DNA of 64,000 nt, from positions 8,459,386-8,523,385 of the forward strand of contig CM038471.1 of NCBI GenBank assembly GCA_021464415.1, given 5' to 3'. Source of the stretch: Lonicera japonica. Taxonomy: Eukaryota; Streptophyta; Magnoliopsida; Dipsacales; Caprifoliaceae. How positions within the stretch are numbered: the first letter of the stretch is position 1; each line of letters opens with the position of its first letter. The notes under the pieces are model-generated. The model was given only the letters and a program-made list of their open reading frames with translations, did not search any database and was not told the origin of the DNA. Shown in pieces: positions 54,601 through 64,000 of this stretch. The position numbers and the translations under genes are program-made.

Positions 54601-57009
54601 TTGCATACAATCCTCGGGTTCATCGGAAGTGGTTAGATAAACTTCCGTTGACTCCGATTCAAAATTTGCCACAAAGTGGTCTTGGATACATGACTCTATC
54701 ATGTTCACGTGTTCATTTTCCTCATTATCATCGTCATCTCTTTGATTGCTCAAAGAGAACACGTTTAGCTCTAGAGTCATGTTGCCAAATGTTAACTTCA
54801 CGATTCCATTCTTGCAATTTATTATGGCATTAGAAGTAGCAAGAAATGGTCGTCCGAGAATGACCGGAATCTCATTGGTGGGATTTGACACAGGTTGCAT
54901 GTCGAGGATGATGAAATCAACCGGAAAATAAAACTTGTCGACTTGGACAAGCACATCCTCGACTATCCCTCTTGGGATCTTAACGGATCGATCCGCTAAT
55001 TGAATAGTAACCCTCGTGGGTTTCAACTCACCCAACCCCAATTGTTGATATACCGAGTAGGGGAGCACATTCACACTTGCTCCCAAATCTAACAATGCAT
55101 TCTTGATCCTACAATTTCCTATGATACACGAAATTGTGGGACAACCGGGGTCTTTAAACTTGGGGGCTCTCGTGCCTTGCATGAGGGAGCTCACTTGCTC
55201 CGCCATAAAGGCCTTTTTCTTGACATTCAACCTTCGTTTGGTAGTACATAAGTCCTTGAGGAACTTAGCGTACGAAGGTATTTGCTTGACCGCGTCAAGC
55301 AATGGAATGTTGATTTTCACTTGCCTAAAGACATCCAAAATCTCGGTATTAGACTTGGACGGTTGGTTCAATCTCTCCGGAAATGGGACTTTGATCCCAT
55401 TTTTGATCTTTTCAAGATCCTCCTTCCCTTGTCTTTCTTCCTCTATCTTCTTTTCTTCACTCACAACTTTTTCAACCTCCGACTCCTCAACAATAGTAGA
55501 TTTAACTATGTCCGCCACCTTGGGGGTTTTAGGAACAATAGTCTTGTCTACCTCCTTCCCACTTCTCAGGATCGTGATGGACTTGAGTTCTTCTATCTTG
55601 GTGCTAGACTCTCCTCCCTCTATGACTTGAACTTGCCCTCTAGGATTAACTAAAGGTTGAGAGGGGAATTTTCCCTTCTCTTGAGTAGCTAGGGCGGTGG
55701 TGAGTTTAGACATTTGAGTTTTTAACTCACCTACATCACGATCCGTTTTGTCCACAAATGACCTTAACAAAGCTTCCAAGTTTTGGTTGGGGTTTTGATT
55801 TTGAGGTGGAACAAAAGAGTTTTGAGGTTGTTGTTGCCTTTGGTTCTGATGATATTGGTTGTGGTTCTGACTTTGATTTCCTCCCCAACTGAAATTGGGG
55901 TGATTCTTCCATCCCTCATTGTACCTTTGAGAGTAAGGATCATTTTGGTTACGATTTTGGTTGCTATTTTGGTTGTACTGGTGCAAAACATTGACTTGGG
56001 CGGGATCTTTGAGGACTTCCCGAAAAGCGGGAATGGTAGGACAATCCTCGGTAGTGTGTCCTGAATTTTCGCAAATGACACACAACTGAATCGAGGATAC
56101 TACATTGACCTCCTTAAGCTTACTTGCTTCCATTGCCTCTACCTTCTTAGACAATTGGAATAACCTTGCCCCCATGTCATCCTCATTGGACACTTGGTAC
56201 AACCCACCCCTTCCTAGAGTTTTGGCTTTGGGTTCCTCAGAATAGGTGTTCCAATTTTGAGCACCTTCCGCTAATTCATCAAAATACAATAAAGCCTCCT
56301 CGGGATTCTTACTCAAGAATTGACCATTACACATGGTCTCAACAAACGTACGCATCTCAGGGGTGAGAGATTCATAGAAAAAACTAACAAGGCTCCACGT
56401 TTCGTGACCATGGTGAGGGCATGCGTTTAAAAGGTCCTTGTATCTATCCCAACATTTATAAAAGCTTTCATGTTCTTTTGGTGAAAAATTCGATATCGCC
56501 CTTCTTAAAGCATTGGTTCTATGAACGGGGAAGAATTTTTTTAGAAATTCCGCTTGAAGCTCTTGCCAAGACCGAATTGATTGCGGTCTTTGAGCATTTA
56601 ACCAAATTTTTCCTTTGTCTTTTAGGGAGAAAGGAAAGAGCTTTAAACGCATGACATCCTCATTAATATTTGCCTCACGAAATGTGGAGCAGACTTCTTC
56701 AAAGTCTTTCAAGTGCAAGTATGGGTTTTCCGATTCCATACCATGAAAAGAAGGGATATGTTGAAGCATACCCGGTTTGAAAGAGAATGCTCCGGCTTGA
56801 CCAGCAGGAAGCACGATGCATGAGTTTGAAGTTGCCCGAGGCGGTTGAAGGTAGTCTCTCATGGTCCTAACAGGAGGAACATTGTTGGCCCCTTCCCCTT
56901 CATTATCGCTCTCGAGATCCTCGTTTCTACCTTGGTTTGCCATTCTTGGAGATGTGGGAGGGCTAATTCGAATGTCCACAAACAGTCGCCCTTGCATGAG
57001 CTTGGACAA
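51622..57009 (-). CDS. Athila gag-pol polyprotein, intact
   Basis: 1,795 codons, one frame. Gag with [20 protein letters not shown] and [14 protein letters not shown] (about residues 60-240), zinc knuckle [14 protein letters not shown] (about 310), Asn/Gln-rich linker (340-410), protease [16 protein letters not shown] (about 636) and [20 protein letters not shown], reverse transcriptase with [20 protein letters not shown] and FMDDFTVYG (about 1076), RNase H with [20 protein letters not shown], and integrase with an HHCC finger ending CKACQRCQ, then GIDFMGP (about 1500), SDGGTHF (about 1562) and [10 protein letters not shown] (about 1599) as D-D-E. FMDDF instead of YVDD/YLDD is characteristic of Athila. 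No chromodomain follows. No stop or frameshift seen. Confidence 0.93.
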   Translation of the reverse strand: MSKLMQGRLFVDIRISPPTSPRMANQGRNEDLESDNEGEGANNVPPVRTMRDYLQPPRATSNSCIVLPAGQAGAFSFKPGMLQHIPSFHGMESENPYLHLKDFEEVCSTFREANINEDVMRLKLFPFSLKDKGKIWLNAQRPQSIRSWQELQAEFLKKFFPVHRTNALRRAISNFSPKEHESFYKCWDRYKDLLNACPHHGHETWSLVSFFYESLTPEMRTFVETMCNGQFLSKNPEEALLYFDELAEGAQNWNTYSEEPKAKTLGRGGLYQVSNEDDMGARLFQLSKKVEAMEASKLKEVNVVSSIQLCVICENSGHTTEDCPTIPAFREVLKDPAQVNVLHQYNQNSNQNRNQNDPYSQRYNEGWKNHPNFSWGGNQSQNHNQYHQNQRQQQPQNSFVPPQNQNPNQNLEALLRSFVDKTDRDVGELKTQMSKLTTALATQEKGKFPSQPLVNPRGQVQVIEGGESSTKIEELKSITILRSGKEVDKTIVPKTPKVADIVKSTIVEESEVEKVVSEEKKIEEERQGKEDLEKIKNGIKVPFPERLNQPSKSNTEILDVFRQVKINIPLLDAVKQIPSYAKFLKDLCTTKRRLNVKKKAFMAEQVSSLMQGTRAPKFKDPGCPTISCIIGNCRIKNALLDLGASVNVLPYSVYQQLGLGELKPTRVTIQLADRSVKIPRGIVEDVLVQVDKFYFPVDFIILDMQPVSNPTNEIPVILGRPFLATSNAIINCKNGIVKLTFGNMTLELNVFSLSNQRDDDDNEENEHVNMIESCIQDHFVANFESESTEVYLTTSDEPEDCMQVFSLSDKQVESSKREENTSSSTKTHEGKMDLKLLPSNLKYAFLGASDTYPVIISSELSDDQEVRLVHLLGKYKKAFGWTLADLQGISPLICTHKIHLEDGAKTSRQFQRRLNPNMQEVVRNEVLKLLDAKIIYPISDSKWVSPTQVVPKKSGLTVVKNESNELIPQRVTTGWRMCIDYRKLNEATRKDHFPLLFLDQTLERVAGHEYYSFLDGFSGYNQIEIDLDDQEKTTFTCPFGTFAYRRMPFGLCNAPATFQRCMLSIFSDMVERTLEVFMDDFTVYGKSFDNCLANLEQVLERCVEKQLILNWEKCHFMVTKGIVLGHIISSEGIEVDKAKIELISKLPTPKNVKDVRSFLGHAGFYRRFIKNFSSISKPMCNLLLKDAPFEWDAKCEEAFVSLKHMLTTAPIMQTPDWGLPFELMCDASDYAVGAVLGQRKDKKPGVIYYASRTLNDAQMNYTTTEKELLAIVFALDKFRSYLIGSPIVVFTDHAALKYLFTKKDAKPRLLRWILLLQEFHLSIKDKKGVENVVADHLSRLTFTNNTEESPIQDSFPDEQLLAISTLPWYADIVNYLVTDKIPKSWVAQDRKRFLREVGRFYWDEPYLFKYCADQIIRRCIPDEEVERVLSFCHSEACGGHFSAKKTTAKILQSGLYWPSLFKDAQRFCKACQRCQMLGGISKRNMMPLNPILMIEIFDCWGIDFMGPFPSSYGNLYILVAVDYVSKWVEAQACKKNDHKVVIRFLKEHILARFGTPKAIISDGGTHFCNKPFQSLMQKYGVNHKVSLAYHPQTNGQAELANREIKQILEKTVNPNRKDWSLRLTDALWAYRTAYKTTLDMSPYRIVYGKPCHLPVELEHKSYWAIKMVKCDLTKAGLDRKLQINEIEELRRDAYDNAKISKERAKIFHDKSILRKEFKLGHKVLVYDTRLHLFPGKLKSRWTGPYVVRHVFPFGAVEVEDPKTGFVFKVNGQRLKPFLEFPVREESIPLEEPTYA

Positions 57010-57140
57010 CGATTCGAATCGCTCCTCGGGAATTCTACAAAATCAAACAAAAATAAGGGAGAAAAATAAATTAATTAAATGGAGAGAAATACTTACAGAA
57101 AGGTTTTGTACAAAACCCGAAATTCGCCTTTTTGCCTTAT

Positions 57141-57157
57141 CCCCGGCAACGGCGCCA
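57141..57157 (-). other. Primer binding site (Asp tRNA) of Athila
   Basis: The minus strand reads TGGCGCCGTTGCCGGGG, complementary to the 3' end of plant Asp tRNA, six bases inside the 5' LTR. Confidence 0.9.
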
Positions 57158-57163
57158 AAAACT

Positions 57164-58821
57164 TGACGCAGCCGAATTAGCGCGTTGCGATAGAGCCCAA
57201 GTGCAGGCACGTCAAGTTGTAATATAGTCTCGGAAGTCCGAGTGTCGAACCACAGGGATAAGTGAAAAGGAATGGAATGGATTACGGATTAAAGTGTTTT
57301 CTGATTCTTGTAAGATGAAATGGTTATCGAACAACGTAAATGTAAAATGGTTGTGAAATTTAATAAGAAAGCACTAAGGTAGTTGGAGGTTAGTTATGAT
57401 TAAAGAGACGGTGATCACTAGCTCATACAAAGATTATAACACAAGATTTCTCAAAATATGGGGAATGTTGGTGTATCTCTCAATAGCAAAGGGTGCGACG
57501 CTAGGCGACTCATTCCCGAGTTGAAGCTATATCGAGAAAGAGACAAACGACATTCCACCAAAGACGGGGTTATCATTCCTACCTCTTAGCTACGGGTGTG
57601 AAGCAAGGCAACCCATTCCCGATGAGGCTAATCCAAGATAGATATGACAAACTCATCATTAAACGATTTAACATAAAGCAAGTGTAGTAATCTCATGATT
57701 TAAAGAATGAAAATTATAAAGTGAATCCTAACAATGAAACGGAATAAAGTTTATGGGATAAATTAGTCAACTCATCGTTTATCACATATGGTAGAACATA
57801 AAGAGTCTAAGTATCACATAAAGTGTAAGAAGCACTCAATATATCAATAAATGAATCAAAGATAAGCTAAACAAATTTAAAATCCATCTATGGAGTTTTA
57901 AGAACTATTCATAATTTCTATGAAGAGGGAAAAACTCCATGGATGGGGGAAAGGGACTACAAGCTTTCTAAAACCATAGAAATATGTTGTATGCTCATTA
58001 ACAACCAAGAACTAAATATACAAGGCATATAAAGTCTTAACTTAATATGAAAATACCTAGAAAGCTTGAAATAATGGAAGATATGATGAAGAAGAAGAAG
58101 ATTCACAAATATTTATCAAACTTTAGATATGGATTGAGCCATTAATCACCAAAAATCATATCACAATCAACCTCCGTAACCTTAGAAATAGACTACTCCA
58201 TAATAGATGCAAGAACAAATATCATAGAAGAAGAAATCATTCTTACAAATTAAGCACTTACAATGGAGATATGAAGAACAATCAACAAGTGAGCTCTCCC
58301 CTCTCTCTAGAACTCTCAAAAATGTGTAAAAACTAGATAATCCCCTCCCCCTATGTAAAAGAATTAATATATATATTAAAAGGTAGAAAAATATCTAACT
58401 AAATATCTAAAATAGCTTGAACCACTAAAATAGCCCATTTTGGGTGTGAAATGGCCAAGTTGCCAGGGTCATGATCGATCATGGCCAACCCATGATCGAT
58501 CATGGGGTCTTCTGCCTGAATATTATTTGCACCATGATCGATCATGGGATTCCATGATCGATCATGCTTCTGGAAATTCTCTAAATCAGCACTTTTGTAG
58601 CTTTTGGCTAGCGCTTGATCAATCATTCGAAGGCCATTGCATCCTATGCCTATAAACACATAGAAACACAACAAAAGCACACCTAGCGGGACGATGTTAG
58701 ATACAAAACTCGCCAAGACACTAATCTCGAGATAAGTGGATAATTAGGCATAATTAAAGCAACAAACGCGTCATGCGACTCTGGGAAAGAGCTTATGCAT
58801 GACAATATTATGCGTTTATCA
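57164..58821 (-). repeat. 5' LTR of Athila
   Basis: 1,658 bp, matching the 3' LTR with one apparent single-base indel. Four palindromes at 58470, 58491, 58533 and 58553. Confidence 0.95.
58470..58566. repeat. Palindrome array in Athila 5' LTR (two pairs)
   Basis: Same four CATGATCGATCATG units and spacings as in the 3' LTR. Confidence 0.95.
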
Positions 58822-58826
58822 GAAAG
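58822..58826. repeat. Target site duplication (right) of Athila
   Basis: GAAAG, identical to 46736-46740. Confidence 0.93.
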
Positions 58827-58965
58827 TTAGAACATGAGGAAGCTTTTAAAAGATCAACACAAGGTCGGTGCCAACTAAGTTATACAAAAATTGCATTGCA
58901 GAAGAGCCTCCCAACAACGATAAGGAATTTGTAACGAGGGCGTTGCGAGCTTAATTGGGGAAGAA

Positions 58966-59468
58966 TGTCACATGTTAACAAATCTAGAACAAATTGGCAT
59001 GCATGTCCTAATCACAAGGCTAGGTGCCAATGCTGGAGGCTTAAGAATATTTCAAAATGTTCTAGAGAAGAATAGGGAAACCATGTTGTGGAAGGTTCTA
59101 GAACATACTGGAGTATGCTAAATAAGTGGAGAGGGTTGAGTAATACCTGGAAGCTTCCAGAACATCATGATATGTATACTTACGAGAACAATCTAGAATT
59201 ATATGGAATTGTATAGATTTGTAGAGAATCCTAGAATATTCTAGAGCGTTGATCCAGACCATTGATTATATTAGATCTCCACCATCCATTGAGGAGTTGA
59301 AATCCTATAAATAGGTAGGACTTCTTATTTGTAACTATCGAAGAATTGTAAAGCTTTCTTTAGTGTAATAAAAAGCTTTCTCTTACTCTCCACTCTTGTA
59401 AGAATTTCCTTATGTTTATTTGGTTTAAGGCTTACTTAGCCACTCATTAGGTTTAAAGGAGTGTTAAG
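58966..59468 (+). repeat. 3' LTR of the old Gypsy element
   Basis: Starts TGTCACATG after the purine-rich AATTGGGGAAGAA. Carries the same TATAAATAGGTAGGACTTC and GTGTAATAAAAAGC blocks as the left LTR, with many substitutions. Confidence 0.7.
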
Positions 59469-62264
59469 TGCTGCACGAGGTGTAGCTAAAGTCTAACCAT
59501 GTGACAATTGCCCAAGGGCCTAACAAATGTTACGAATCAGTTTGGAAAATAAAAATAAGAATAAAAGAGAAACTTGATATGGGAAGGACAAAACTTTTAC
59601 AAATTTTTCAATTCGAAGAAAAATCAAACATGATTCAAAGTCGTCTCATAAAAATAGTATAACCACCTCACTATAAAAGAACCATAAGAGATTATTATGT
59701 CGTCACCAACTTACACATATAAACAAACCTTTTTCCATTCCTGTGTATATATAGATTGAACCAAATTGGTATTTATATTAATCTGACTTCATACAATGGC
59801 ATGCACGCACAGATATATAGTTTAATCCTATGTATATATATCTCCAAGGTTCTGTTTAATAACATAGAAAAAGAAAATAAAAAATACTTGATTTGGATAA
59901 TAAGTTGAAAAATAAGTTGAGGCATGTGATGATATGCTCTACATTTCATGCTTATTTCATCATTCAGTATTTTTTTGTGATTTTTTTTCTTTCTATACCA
60001 CCAAAGAAGATTTCTCTATAGAAAAAGCCACAAATTAAGTAAGAAAACATCTCACCACATGTTTTAACTTATTTTCCAACTTCTCATAAAAATTAATTGA
60101 TTTTATTTTCTTCTCCCATGTTGTTATCAAACGAACCCCAAGAGTTTAATATTGCAACTGTAACTTTATATGTATATATATATCACTAACATTAAATCGA
60201 TTAATAGATCTCTTCTTAGTTTACTTTTCTTCTGTTATCTCTTGTAAAATTTGTTCTTATTTTTTCTTCAAATATATATATAGTTTAGTCTCAACCTTAA
60301 TTTGAATTTTTTTATTATGTTTTAAATTCTAATTTTATTTTTTTGTCGATTATTTCTATTCAATTAATTTTCTTTCAAATCCTACAATTAATTAATTTTT
60401 TCAAACCTACAATAAATATAATATCTTTTTACCTAAAGAGATAGTAACCCATCTAGAATAATTAATATTACTATGTGTGTACGATTTAATATTCGAGTAG
60501 ACTCGAGTCTAATTTAAAATAAAATTTTCAGTGGATTGAATATTACTAATTAACCAAAGGTACAATAGAATAAGAATCTAATTATGAATTATAAATAAAT
60601 AAAAGAAAAGAGTTCTTGGAAAATCAAATTAGAAAACAAAGGTATATACAATATAGACTCTAGTGTATTTAGAACATAATTTTGAGTAAATTAAATATTA
60701 CCAACCAAAGGTAAATATTACAATTTATTTAAAATCCTGTGTTTGGCATACCAATATAATTAATTTAATCTCATAATATAAAAAAACAAATCTTGATTTA
60801 AATTTGGGTCGTATAGAACAAAATAAAAAGTCCATCGATCTTGTTACTAAATTTCCATAAAGTTGGCAGTAATTCAAGTATGTGGCATAGGAGATTGCTA
60901 TGAAGAAGTACAAATTCATCACGTTTTTACAATTATTAACAATAAAAGTATACATGAATAGAGAGATCTAACCGTACATGAAAATTGCCGAGCTAAACTA
61001 ACCGTGAGTGTTTTGTGCTATGGCTTATGTGTGTATATATACAACTTCGGAAATTCTATTTGTAGTTGACATAGATTAGGATTTACTGAATGAGATGCGA
61101 TATCTATTGGAAGAGAGTAAGATTTGTAATTCTTCTTTTTTGTGGTAAATGAAACTCCTGTTTCTTTTCAAAAAAATAATTGGAAGAGAGTTGCATACTT
61201 AGTTCCTAACCAAAAAAGTAAATAGAGTGAGATTTGGCAATGGCGGAGTCGATCAAAGATCAACAATAAGGGGGCAATTTATTTTTATTTTTTAATAAAT
61301 TAGGGTGAAATTTATTCTTCTTTCATACTCAAATTTACAGGAAAAGATCTCTAGAACTTCAAAAGTGGCTATTAAAATTCATGAAATGTCACTTTATATT
61401 ATTTTTGAATTATAAAAATACCAAAATAAAGTGCATTTTGGGCTACTCTTAACTATAAAGTGCAGAAAATAAATAAATTAAGAGGGGCAAAGTGCAAGTT
61501 TTTTCTCTAAATAAGTTGGGCAAAATACTATTTTATCACCTATTAGAATTATTTTTTTCCAAAACTGCCTAATACATACAATAATGTTTCGCCACTGAGA
61601 TTTGGTGTAGGATTATGAGTACATTAAAAGTTTAGCTATTAATTAAATTATGAATTAATAAAACAATAGATTAATATATATAAATCAATTTATTAAACAC
61701 CAAAATTGAAGTTTATAGACGGTAAACTCGCGGAGCCCAAATAAGGTTGAAATTTTAATAGTATATCAGTAAAAGCAGTGTTTCACTGTAATTGAAATAG
61801 TACTAAAACCCTTCATTTAACACTTACGTCCGGTGCCTTAAAATCTGAGGTATAGTGCTTTAAAATCAAAGGGTGTATCATGTTTGTTTATACAAAAAAG
61901 GGAAAAAATACTTAAATTCTTCGTATTTTTATTTATAGTATAGATTTAAACTTAATTACTAATACTATATTTTCAATAAAATTAGAGGGACAAAATTGGT
62001 ATTACCACCATCTCTTTACAATATTAAAGCCGCAACCTTACCTAGTATATAAGATATACAATTTCTGACTTCGGTGCAATCAAACGGCACCCCTAAGGTG
62101 GGGAGTATTTGGATATGAAACAGATTTAAAATCTCTTCTGAATAGACCATAATTTAAGACTTAATTGCAATCAAAGGGTACCTGGAATAAATAAATAATA
62201 GAATATATATATACAATTGAAGTTAATTATGAAGTATGAGAATAGAGGAGTAAGATTAGTTTAC
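59469..62264. other. Rest of TNL intron 1
   Basis: AT-rich and non-coding apart from the inverted-repeat element at 59848. The frame at 60725-60955 has no recognisable domain. Confidence 0.5.
59848..60137. mobile_element. Inverted-repeat MITE in TNL intron 1
   Basis: About 290 bp. The left end reads GGTTCTGTTTAATAAC and AAAGAAAATAAAA; the reverse complement of the right end reads GGTTCGTTTGATAAC and AGAAGAAAATAAAA. Similarity continues inward over about 90 bp (AAATAAGTT, CATGTG). CCAA occurs directly outside both ends (59844-59847 and 60138-60141). No coding sequence. Confidence 0.55.
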
Positions 62265-62779
62265 CCATCAGTGGTTTTTTCAAATTTCAATCCAGACAAC
62301 TTTGCTGCGTCTGTAAGAGTTTTTCTCCAGATTTGGACCTTTTCCGAGTCGTGTTTGCTAAACATTTCTCCAAAATACCCTTCCTGTTTCCGTACGTCAG
62401 AAGGCTTGACGTCGTAAAAGATTGGCATAACTGTTTGTCCCTTTGGTGATTTACTACTGCATTCCATGATCTTCACAAGCTCATCTAAACACCACGGCGA
62501 AGAAGCGTAGTTTTTGGAGAAAACGACGATGGCAAAGTTCGATTCCTCGATGGCTTTGAGGAGAGTGGGGGGGATTGATTCCCCTGTTTCGAGCCTCTCG
62601 TCATCCTTGAATGTGTAGATGCCACTCCTTACAAGAGCAGAGTAGAGATGATCAATGAAAGTCTTCCTAATATCTTCCCCTCGAAAGCTTAAGAATACAT
62701 CATACTTCCACCTATGGTGATCTTCTGCCGAAGAAGCAGCGGCAGCTTCTACTTCTGAAACCTCTTCAATTTTTACCAT
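62265..62779 (-). CDS. TNL exon 1: TIR domain
   Basis: Codes for about 172 residues. After a 25-residue acidic, Ala-rich leader the TIR domain begins YDVFLSFRGEDIRKTF (residues 26-41). It continues with GIYTFKDDERLETGESIPP, IVVFSKNYASSPWCLDELVK and PIFYDVKPSDVRKQEG. Glu100 in the WCLDEL motif is the expected catalytic glutamate of TIR NADases, and the RGED and SKNYASS motifs are intact. The start is the first ATG after an upstream region with stops and a TATA-like stretch. The exon ends at 62265 with donor GTAAAC and leaves two bases of a Gly codon, completed by the first base of exon 2. By itself this exon looks functional. Confidence 0.92.
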
Positions 62780-63200
62780 ACTTTTGGTTAATTTTAAAGC
62801 TTAAGCTTCAGTGAGTGGGTGAGTGAGCGAGTGAGAATAAGAAGATATATATAAATATATATGTGGATATATGGGAACAGATGGAACTCTCGTGGATCAA
62901 TCTCTCAACTAAAAATTAAGAATAACAACTCCTCTACGACTAGTCTTGCTCGATCTTAATCTATCGCTAGCTACAAAATATGAGCTATTACTCCCTCCTT
63001 TTATAGTACAATTCTAGTCACGGCGGAAACTTTGAGGTTCCTGCAGACGCACTTACTTCCGTTTGAAAAATAATAATAATAATAATAAATAAATTCATAT
63101 TTTACTAGAATTAGACTTAGCCCATCAGTTACCTAGCTACCATCTTCGATATAGCTTTGGGTCAACAGGGAGTTTTACTGGTCGAATCTCAACAACACTG
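62780..63200 (-). promoter_or_regulatory. Putative TNL promoter region
   Basis: On the minus strand a TATA-rich stretch ATATATATTTATATATA (62845-62862) lies 66-83 bases upstream of the ATG, and the leader between them is CT-rich (CACTCGCTCACTCACCCACT). One TTGACC W-box core (WRKY target type) lies at 63160-63165. A single W-box is weak evidence of defence regulation. Confidence 0.35.
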
Positions 63201-64000
63201 CGAATGAGGATTAGTTGAGCTGGGCTAAATCTAGCCAGATGCCACCTAGTATAAACCAAAAAATATTATTTTATAAATCAAAAATTATTTATATCACTAT
63301 TCTTTATAGAGCAATATTATATTTAACAGGTACTCTTACCACGTATTCTTACTGACATACATTACATGGGATGTACCTTTATAAGATACAACAATGGTAT
63401 AACCCATTTAATGCACCCATTAAGAATATGTGGTAAGAATTGTAAATAAGAAAATCATTTCCTTCTTTATATTTTGGATGAATTTTAGAGAACTAGAGAA
63501 CTCGGTCGCTTGGAGTTTCAATACTGATACCAACTTTTGGAGGTTCATTAATTTGTGAATTGTATATATATATATTTATTTTAGCCTACGCTTGATACAC
63601 ACAAAGCGTGACACTTGATACGTATACGAAACTCTTATACATCTATTTTGAAGAGATTAATTAACCAAAATAATAAATGCGTCACTGGCTTAATTTCATG
63701 AAAAAAAAAAATTGATTACACATAATTATCAAGCATGTATAAAAAATTGCTTGTCCACATTTCATACAAGCTTAAAATAATTGTACATACATTATGACTA
63801 TGTTTTAGTGCCTGTAAATATGCATATAATTTGTAACAACATCTAAAAAATTGCTTCTCTACATTTCATACACTTAAAATAATTGTATATTACGACTATG
63901 TTTTATTGCAAGCATGTTTTAAGATTGCAAGGGGATTCTATTTGCAAACGAAATTTAAGATAATGCGTATGAGCTCCAAAATAATATCAATTTCAAAAAA
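63201..64000. other. Upstream non-coding region
   Basis: AT-rich; no gene or clear repeat structure recognised. The phrase TACTCCCTCC near 62988 resembles a Stowaway end, but no partner was found. Confidence 0.4.

Larger units (their letters stand above)
46741..58821 (-). mobile_element. Full-length Athila-type Gypsy retrotransposon
   Basis: 12,081 bp on the minus strand. The 5' LTR is 57164-58821 (1,658 bp), the 3' LTR 46741-48397 (1,657 bp), with GAAAG duplicates. The only LTR difference I noticed is one C in a C run (near 47926 against 58346). The inner part has an Asp-tRNA primer site, an intact gag-pol, a palindrome array, an env-position ORF and a polypurine tract. The RT box FMDDF and the lack of a chromodomain point to Athila. 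It looks young and potentially complete. It sits inside the old Gypsy element in TNL intron 1. Confidence 0.95.
45124..59468 (+). mobile_element. Old Gypsy element, deletion derivative, interrupted by Athila
   Basis: Two related LTRs of about 500 bp, at 45124-45625 and 58966-59468, in plus orientation. Only about 1.1 kb of internal sequence lies left of the Athila insertion (gag and protease pieces) and 144 bp right of it, ending in the polypurine stretch AATTGGGGAAGAA beside the right LTR. RT, RNase H and integrase are missing, and the sequence passes from protease to the 3' end, so the deletion predates the Athila insertion. The LTRs differ at many sites, so the insertion is old. Target duplication not resolved. 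Confidence 0.75.
44697..62264 (-). other. TNL intron 1 (17.6 kb)
   Basis: Donor GTAAAC at 62264 and acceptor TTTACAG at 44697. About 14.3 kb of it is a nested pair of LTR retrotransposons, and about 3.2 kb is other sequence including one small inverted-repeat element. TIR/NB introns of TNLs are commonly a few hundred bases, so the size is due to insertions. Confidence 0.8.
33397..62779 (-). pseudogene. TIR-NB-LRR disease-resistance-type gene, five exons, disrupted
   Basis: TNL proteins are intracellular immune receptors: the TIR domain has NADase activity, NB-ARC is the nucleotide switch, and LRR plus the post-LRR domain help sense effectors. Exons on the minus strand are 62779-62265, 44696-43601, 43437-43138, 40976-39903 and 39775-33397, the last split by a Copia element. 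All junctions have GT...AG and join in phase, giving 3,681 coding bases once the insertion and one copy of its 5-bp target duplication are discounted. That is a normal TNL size. Two lesions break it: TAG at codon 271 (44399-44401), and the Copia insertion in the last exon. Introns are about 17.6 kb, 163 bp, 2.2 kb and 127 bp; the first holds nested retrotransposons. A 270-residue TIR plus P-loop protein could still be made. No second lesion was seen in the frame, so inactivation looks recent. Confidence 0.88.

Overview
This window is AT-rich plant nuclear DNA, almost certainly from a eudicot. It holds a TIR-NB-LRR (TNL) resistance-type gene, a class generally missing from grasses, a NAC-family gene remnant, and a dense layer of LTR retrotransposons, a CACTA transposon and small inverted-repeat elements. 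There are no operons, ribosome binding sites or CRISPR arrays. Everything was read by eye, so splice sites and element borders come from sequence inspection only.

Layout. 1-4213: left-cut, decayed Sirevirus-like Copia element (minus strand) with its 5' LTR. 4230-12830: a plus-strand Athila-like gag-protease element (copy B), a probable long Tekay-like LTR, the copy-B LTR, and a Copia-type fragment carrying an initiator-Met primer site. 12833-22997: two further copies (C and D) of the gag-protease family, minus strand, in tandem around one shared LTR; copy C is split by a solo LTR of the 1-4213 family. 22998-24489: second copy of the Copia-type fragment. About 25.1-31.3 kb: a CACTA (En/Spm) element with a broken ORF1, an internal SINE-like unit and a broken three-exon NAC gene. 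31.3-33.4 kb: non-coding.

33397-62779 (minus strand): one TNL gene spread over 29 kb. Five exons (TIR; NB-ARC; NB-LRR linker; LRR; post-LRR C-JID-like domain) join in frame to about 1,226 codons. Two lesions break it: a TAG in the NB-ARC exon (44399-44401), and a nearly intact 5.7-kb Copia element (33762-39439, target duplication GTAAA) inside the last exon. The reading frame resumes exactly on the far side of that insertion. Intron 1 is about 17.6 kb because it holds an old Gypsy element (about 45124-59468), itself interrupted by a 12.1-kb Athila element (46741-58821, target duplication GAAAG). The Athila LTRs differ, as far as I can see, by one base. It has an uninterrupted 1,795-codon gag-pol and a 399-codon ORF in the env-like position.

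The most unusual non-coding signals are arrays of short perfect palindromes. Athila carries CATGATCGATCATG in pairs spaced 20-21 bp, with pairs 41-43 bp apart: eight copies between pol and the env-like ORF, four in each LTR. The Copia LTRs carry a 22-bp hairpin repeated every 42-43 bp, four copies in one LTR and five in the other. Both spacings are close to whole multiples of the DNA helical repeat. The Athila element also carries three identical copies of its polypurine 11-mer.
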